Positions 57,686-64,000 of a stretch of DNA of 64,000 nucleotides are shown here, in pieces (positions within the stretch are counted from its first letter, which is position 1; every line of letters begins with the position of its first letter). Under the pieces are notes generated by a model, which saw only the letters and a list, made by a program, of their open reading frames with translations, searched no databases and was not told where the DNA came from. Source of the DNA: Manduca sexta (taxonomy: Eukaryota; Arthropoda; Insecta; Lepidoptera; Sphingidae); the NCBI RefSeq assembly GCF_014839805.1, contig NC_051129.1, positions 12,466,920 through 12,530,919 of the forward strand, read 5' to 3'. The position numbers and the translations under genes are program-made.

Positions 57686-59177
57686 AAAAATAAACATACA
57701 TATTTTTCCTTCCCATTTTTATGTCCCTATCCTTTTGTATAAGGTTGGAATATTATACTGCCTCCAGTACTGTTGAAGTTGTTCATTACAGTTGTTTAAT
57801 AACTACCGAAAATTACATTTTACTAGCTTTACACTGTAAAACCTGTAATACAGTTAGTTAAAGAAGCTGTAAACAATAATAATATTAAATATCTATTGCA
57901 CCTATTACAAAATGTTTTATTTTTTATTCAATGTTTATAAAAGAAAAATTATACGCTAAGTTAAGTAAAGTACTTCTAAATCTTATAAATAGAACATAAT
58001 CTGGAAATTTTAAGTTGTTAAAATAAAAAAATAAAAAACTGAGACCTGTTCTGAACAATACTGATTTATAAATATGTATAGTTTTGTTGCAATAAAACTT
58101 AACAAATAAAGGTATCATATTCCATTTTCTATAGTGTTCAGACATGTTTATAGGAAATTAAGTAGATAAAATGACCGTTTGACCTTTTGATAAAAAAAAT
58201 GTAGAGCGAATGAGTCACAAGTGGGACATAGTAGATCCGGTATCTAACCATTTAATAAATAACATAACCTTGGCTTCTAGATAGGGAAAAGTGATTAAAA
58301 AGTTGATATTATAATTATTTTACTAATATAAGATTTCAACGAGATCACAAAATATATAAGGCCAAAGGTATTCACTTTGCGTTTTATTTATTTTTACTGT
58401 ATATGCTACTTTTTTATTGATACACATAAAATCGGTTATATCGTGCTGAATAAGTATTAAATATAAAGCTTTGCTTCGATTTAATATTTAATGTTTCTGA
58501 TTCTCCTTTCGCAATACAAGTTCATACTATTTTTTTTTTATGGAATACTCTACATTTTTGTTTATCATGCAATTCGATTTCAGACATTTTGTTTCATAAT
58601 ATACTCTGTTATAAGAAGCCTAATGTATTATTTTTCTGACAAAATATAACGACGTAAAAGCTACAGAAATTAAAAGCGTTGCTCTAATAGACTTTTGTGT
58701 GACATTTAGGAAATAAATTAAAAACCACAAAATTCCATCAATTATTCAAATACAAATAAATAGACATAAATTAATTTAAGAATCCATCATATCTAAAATT
58801 TATTTTGATCTTAATGTCATTTTTCAAGTCTCAACAAAAATAAACGCAATCTAAAGGAGACGTTACACTATCAAAAGAAATTGAATGTGTGTATTCATCT
58901 ATGTGATGTTTTTAAAGCGATATCACAATGCATTGTACTTGCAAGTTTACCAACAAACACACGGACAAAAAGACCAATGATTAATTCAAGTGTGACGCTC
59001 CCCAATCTTGGGGTTTTGTTATTTTTTTATATCTTTTGTAGTATTGTTGTTCAATGACAATATTTTGGAACTTGAAGATCGCAGATTGTTCGGTTTATAA
59101 GTAATAGAGCGGAGTACCAAACATTTAAGTAATATATATATATAGTAAGAATATATTCGATAATATTAATATAATAC
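57686..59177. other. AT-rich DNA, no gene recognised
   Basis: Nothing recognisable. A 73-residue minus frame at 57924-58145 has no recognisable motif. Confidence 0.4.
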
Positions 59178-59395
59178 TGTTTCGGTGGCGTACTTATATT
59201 ACGGATGACTGTAGTGATGATGTCTTGGGTTCGCTGCCCGAGCCGGGCAAAGTGATATTGGGTTTTCATATTATCCCGGAAGATGAAATTTGTGCCCGAT
59301 ATAAATCGCCATAATATGCCATTATGGGACGAAATATGCACGGAGGAAAGTAGGCGCACTAGTTGCGCCTCTGCCTACCCCTACCTGTGTAGTTG
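59178..59395 (+). repeat. SINE-B copy
   Basis: 'gtttcggtggcgtacttata', 'tgtcttgggttcgctgcccg', 'agccgggcaaagtgatattg', 'gaaatttgtgcccgatataa', 'ctagttgcgcctctgcctac'. The 102-residue minus frame over it is spurious. Confidence 0.75.
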
Positions 59396-59706
59396 TTGAT
59401 ATTCTTGATTGATTATGTTGACTTGTTATATTATGTAACTATTCAGTAGGTCAATAAAATGTGATATTAATTTTTGGCTTTGGATAAGACTTGAGAAGTT
59501 TCTTAACAAATTTTACGTACTCTACTGTGACTACTTTGGTTGATAAAATATTAATATATTTTTGAGTTCGTTTAGTATAGTTAGTTTCTATGACTCGTTT
59601 TCTAAACTGGATTTTGATGAATTCAATAATTATTTATACGATAATAACAGTAGCTTACAACACTAAATTCAATTCTATCATATAATAGGGAAATTAATAA
59701 ACTTTA
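59396..59706. other. AT-rich DNA, no gene recognised
   Basis: Nothing recognisable. Confidence 0.4.
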
Positions 59707-59828
59707 AAACATTTATTTTAAAGCACTAACATATTTGTTGGTGCTTTAAAATAAATGTTTTTTTTTATTTTAAAGCACCAACATTTAAGACGATTATTTC
59801 TGAACTACGAAATAATCGTCTTAAATGT
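59707..59828. repeat. Compound hairpin cluster (A-A'-A-B-B')
   Basis: Arm A 59707-59731 pairs with A' 59736-59760 (25 bp, one mismatch, 4-nt loop). A third copy of part of A at 59764-59783 is an exact 20-nt complement of A'. Arms B 59781-59800 and B' 59809-59828 form a perfect 20-bp stem with an 8-nt loop. The A' arm therefore has two alternative partners. A 62-residue frame across it is spurious. Confidence 0.9.
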
Positions 59829-60640
59829 GGGGGATCGACCCATCATATCATTTCACAGCCGCCGCGCTCCGCACGCTGTCAATTCTTTAATTAAATCCAC
59901 AATTCGGTGTATCACACGACAGCCTTGTAAGGCTCTTACCTAAAAGGATATATCACGAGAAACCAGTACAAGAAATTTTTATAACTCTCAATAACTGGCC
60001 AATAAAAAGATGATATACATTTATATTATCGTTCGTACTTGAAATGGCGCAAAAAAGTAATATCCATACATTGTGGCATTATAACGATGTCGGAATACGA
60101 TATGTAGAAGTCTGTCTAACTTGGAATGATAAATAATGTTGGTTGATAACTAGAGATGTGGGGTTTGGTGAGTAAATTAATTATAAAATTAAATTTTTAT
60201 CTGTATTTTTAAAATTGGAATATAACCGAACATAATAGATTGTTGACAACTTTCATGATATGCTTGAATAGTTTTCAGTAATCAATTGGTTTTTGTTTTG
60301 AGTTTGGATATTGTTACTTTCGAAGTGTCTTATTCTTAAAAAAATCAAACAAACTGTATTATTTTTTATATATACAAAAATATCATTAAATACAATGGAT
60401 CTATTCATATGTCATGTACTAGAATCAGTTTCGAATAAAATAAAAAATAAAACGATTTCTCATAAACATTATTTTTGTAGTATAATTGATAAAATATGAG
60501 GGCTACAGAGGACTAGAGATGGTTGGCACGTACTTGAGTAGACCTATATTGTTAAACAAAACATATGAAATAGTCTCATTGATAGAATATACTATGCATC
60601 GTCTTCAAAAAGCAATATAAACAGGCCATGTATTTGCCTC
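59829..60640. other. Mixed DNA, no gene recognised
   Basis: A short GC-rich stretch follows the hairpins at 59855-59885 ('cagccgccgcgctccgcacg'). The 62-residue frame at 60311-60499 has no recognisable motif. Confidence 0.4.
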
Positions 60641-60800
60641 TAACTAGTTAGGAGATAGTGCAACTACATGACCCACTTTTCCCCATTCTAGAGTCTGGCA
60701 GTTTTGGCAGTATGAACTGAGCAGGAAAGACCAAAATTACTAAAACAACCCGTTTTAGTAATTTTGGTCTTTCCTGCTCAGTTCATACTGCCAAAATCCC
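60641..60800 (-). repeat. SINE-B remnant carrying a perfect inverted repeat
   Basis: 'agttaggagatagtgcaact', 'acatgacccacttttcccc' and 'tatgaactgagcaggaaaga' look like a decayed SINE-B in reverse (compare 'gatactgagcagaaaaaacc' at 54739). The last segment is duplicated in inverted orientation. Confidence 0.55.
60702..60796. repeat. Perfect 45-bp inverted repeat with 5-nt loop
   Basis: Arm 60702-60746 (starts TTTTGGCAGTATGAACTGAG) and arm 60752-60796 are exact reverse complements over all 45 positions, separated by AACCC. Outside the arms the similarity stops abruptly. Confidence 0.97.
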
Positions 60801-62632
60801 TTTTCCCGGACATCTTCGAATAAAATAAAATATGATGCGTGACTATCTGAACATCCCTAACTTCCGTATAGGGAGAGTCGATTGAGTTGTAACCAGCGAT
60901 CGGATCCAGTTCCATCAATTTTATAAAAGGAATAAATAAATTATTGCACGCATGTAATGCGACATGTGGTTGAATAATAATACATCAGACTAATATATAG
61001 AGGCAGCTCTACCATACTTGAAGCGATGGCACTTTTTATAGTTTTCGAAATAATTATTGTAATCATGTTTTTGTGGTCGTTTAATATCCTGTTTTTATAA
61101 TTCAAATCTTATTGTACATGGAAAATTCGACTTAATTCTGTGATCCAATTTTCGTAGTACTTTAAGGGTTTTTAGCCAGACTCCTAAGCAAAAAAAAATG
61201 TCCCAAGATTTTTACGAAAACTCCGTTGCATATAATGTAGCGGATACTAAAAAAACATAATCTCTATCATATAACATCATTACTCATTCTAATAAACTAA
61301 ATGTCAATGAACAAAAATACACGACGGCAACAAATTGTGAATTCCCACATACTATGGTGAAAATCCATGGGTAAATACTGGATCGTGGCTTAAAATTAAT
61401 GATACGCCGTCAACCGTACAAAATTGCACCGTAATCTTGTTCTTATTGGTGTCAAAATTGTATAACGTGATGTAGAGTAGGGTATGAAGTAAAATCAAAG
61501 GTAACTTTGTGAATGAAAGCATGAATTCTTTGATTAATGATATGATTACCAGAATATTAGCGACGTAGCAAGCCGGAGAAATGTCACAAGATGGAAAAAA
61601 ACTTGAACCGAATGTTTTAAAGCGGGTTCTGTTAGATTTATTAGATTTGCTGGTTAATTTGTTTTATAAGTTGATTTTTACAACTTTATAGCGGATATAA
61701 ATTTTATTTTGTGTGTGATGTTTATCTTGCTTGGTCTTTTTGTAACATAAAAATATCGTCTTCACAATTCATTGTGGTTTTTTCATTCTTCGTACAAAAA
61801 TATATTTAATTTTGATAATTATTTAAATGCATTCAACGATTTGAATAGTATTAATCAAAATTGATAAAAATAGTCAGTGTATTTTTTTTTTATTTAAAAC
61901 TAAACCGAGAAATTAATGTACTCCAAAGGATCCCTAAAAATCCCATACAATCACAATTCTTCACCCAAACCCCTAACCCTGATGCCAATAAAAAACTTTG
62001 ACTAATGATTCTGGTTTGGTATCAAATATTCATGTGTTTTTTTGCATCGTTACGCTCGTTTTGTCACACTTACCGTTTTCAGAGCATCTGTATGGAGTCA
62101 TTGTGCGGATTGTATTGTGTCTTTCTGTTTATCTTTCTATTGTTATCTTCGGGTTAATAGTTTGCATAAGGTCTTAACGCGAATTGTTGGTACATAGTGA
62201 TTATGAATGTGAAGTGATTAATGATTATTGGATGCAAGCATTTCTTGGGGCTATGGTTAAATATTTGTACTATTTTTGAGATTAGTTTAAGTAGATTAAG
62301 GTGCGGTAACAAAAATTGTGTTTTTTATGAAGAAAAATAGTCTAAATTAAATTTTATCATAATAAATCTAAAGGCATAAATTGAAGAAATGTTATTTAGT
62401 TTACTAATAATCCATTATTTATATCGTTTATGAAAATGCAGTCGTATATAAAATTTACTAACTAACGTAAATTTCACATTTTGGGACGATTTATTTTGTT
62501 ATATTAATTGAAATTTTGTTCGGGCCACATCTTTTTAACATAAAATAAGAGTACTAACAATTTTTATTATTTATTTTCAATTTTGAAAATAGTAGTTTTA
62601 TACAAAAATACCATTCAGTCATAAATACACAC
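60801..62632. other. AT-rich DNA, no gene recognised
   Basis: Nothing recognisable. Confidence 0.4.
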
Positions 62633-62633
62633 A

Positions 62634-62735
62634 TTTCACGCATTTATCCCCGAAGAGGTATGCAGAAACGCAACCATGGCACACACTTTTCGCCAAGTAT
62701 GTTCCGTCCCATGATGTGATAGAGCGAGCCTATGG
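62634..62735 (-). repeat. SINE-B 3' fragment
   Basis: 'ttcacgcatttatccccgaa', 'gaggtatgcagaaacgcaac', 'ttcgccaagtatgttccgtc', 'ccatgatgtgatagagcgag'. Head missing. Confidence 0.75.
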
Positions 62736-63942
62736 TAATAAATACACTTTCTTTAAATTAAAAACATAAGATAGATTCAAAAAATTTCGAAACCTTCACT
62801 TAAAATTCAATATACTCCATCCATTTGTAAGTCACGATCCAATCTTATCTCCAGTTAAAGTTGACCGTATTTATGGTGGTTTTAAACTATTTTACATATC
62901 GATAACCTCCGGTCTTCGGTAGACGAATTTATTTACCGAAACACCGATGTGCTCTGAATTTGGATTAGGGACTTTATAGCGCTTGTATTCATACTGTTCC
63001 AGCCCACACATTGGTATAGGTTAGGAGCCAGTGTTTTTCTATGTTAGAATTTGTTTTTTTTTGTGTACCAGAAAAGAATATGATTTTTTTTGCAATTAGC
63101 ATCAACATTGGTTTAGAAGTCTTTGAAGCAAAACAATCAGTATGATTACGTTACAACAAGATATCCGTCTGACCGTCTAACAAATATCAAATAACTAACA
63201 AATTTGCAATGTCTAAAAAGGACTACTTAGTAATAAGCACATAATAATGTAACAACAGCAGTTATTGTATACTTAGTATACAAATAAATAAATAAGTGAA
63301 GTAAAGAAATGAATTTAACTTTCCGATAACTTTTATGTGCTTGTGAATACAAAGCCCAGTGATTTTGATTTTCTACGAAGAGAATCGTATCTTATTCCCA
63401 TTTAGTTTAAATATTTAGTTTATTTTGTCTCTAAAACAATAAAGCCAACAGTTAAATAAAGGAAACAGTTTATTTCAATGGTTTTTCGTATAATATTTAA
63501 ATCGTAAAACAATTTTTAAAAAAAATGTTACCTAGCTCCTAAACAATATTCGTGGCGTACTATCAATGGAAACCCAAACGTTCTAAATCACGAGCCGTAT
63601 TTACGATCCATACTTTTTGTATAATTGACCTTATTTCGAAATATATCGATTCGTCGCGATACAATAAGTCGTTTGGACCTTAACTAACTAAATAAATCGT
63701 CTTTAACGAAGATTATAATTGTGGTCGTTATCCAGAAGAAGCTACTTTTTATATTCCTTTTTACGATTTAATGACAAGCGCAAGAAGTATACTGAGGTTT
63801 GGTCACTTAGAGAGATACTCTCTAAAGAGCTAAGAGACTAATGATAGTATTTATTGAGAAAATGTGTATTTTAAGTCTAGATGGAGAGGTGGAAGAGAAC
63901 AGTATCAAATAAAATATGATTTTTGATTAGAATACCTTGTAA
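62736..63942. other. AT-rich DNA, no gene recognised
   Basis: Only a short palindrome GTATACTTAGTATAC near 63267 and a few AAAT units after it were noted. Confidence 0.4.
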
Positions 63943-63943
63943 G

Positions 63944-64000
63944 TGGCGATAGCATAGTTGGGTGTGGAATAGACTGCCGGAATGAATGTTCAAAGGCTTC
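63944..64000 (+). repeat. SINE-A head, cut by the window end
   Basis: 'ggcgatagcatagttgggtg' and 'tggaatagactgccggaatg', ending in a decayed box B ('gttcaaaggcttc'). Confidence 0.7.

Overview
The window looks like AT-rich nuclear DNA of a butterfly or moth. It holds no host protein-coding gene that I can recognise. The assignment to Lepidoptera rests on repeats rather than genes. Several tRNA-derived SINE families have box A/box B heads of the lepidopteran kind, and the Helitron-like elements end in a CGCGG/CCGCG hairpin followed by CTAG, a type very common in lepidopteran genomes. There is also a maT-type (DD37D) mariner and LINE tails of familiar lepidopteran form. I cannot name the species.

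Layout. 1-6.9 kb: mostly unique AT-rich DNA with a 120-bp TA-flanked MITE (1191-1310), LINE and SINE scraps. 6.99-8.30 kb: an almost complete mariner on the minus strand, with both inverted repeats, TA target duplications and one frameshift. 8.8-9.8 kb: a TTAA-type MITE with an internal 56-bp tandem palindrome, then two SINEs. 11-13 kb: a LINE-like repeat, a 136-bp tandem duplication and another LINE tail. 13.7-15.2 kb: two Helitron-like elements abutting exactly at a Helitron 5' terminus. 16-25 kb: SINE copies (one with the structure expected of twin priming), a 374-bp MITE, and unique DNA.

25.5-26.5 kb is the one region that looks like a host gene. It is strikingly CpG-rich, with CCAAT boxes, a TATAAAAG box, a GC-rich palindrome and a strong splice donor at 26491. 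I read it as a promoter and 5' noncoding first exon on the plus strand. If so, much or all of 26.5-64 kb could be its first intron, which would fit the absence of coding exons.

27-64 kb: dense SINE, LINE and Helitron copies in AT-rich DNA. These include inverted SINE pairs, SINEs with clear target-site duplications, Helitrons at 39.8-40.8, 41.6-41.9 and 51.8-52.6 kb, a three-unit GC-rich minisatellite at 42.6-42.9 kb, a multi-arm hairpin cluster at 59.7 kb and a perfect 45-bp inverted repeat at 60.7 kb.

The open reading frames other than the two mariner frames have no recognisable motif and about the lengths expected by chance, and several run through SINEs. No rRNA, stand-alone tRNA gene, CRISPR array or viral gene was seen. 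Repeat-family names are my recognition of sequence features; no database was searched.
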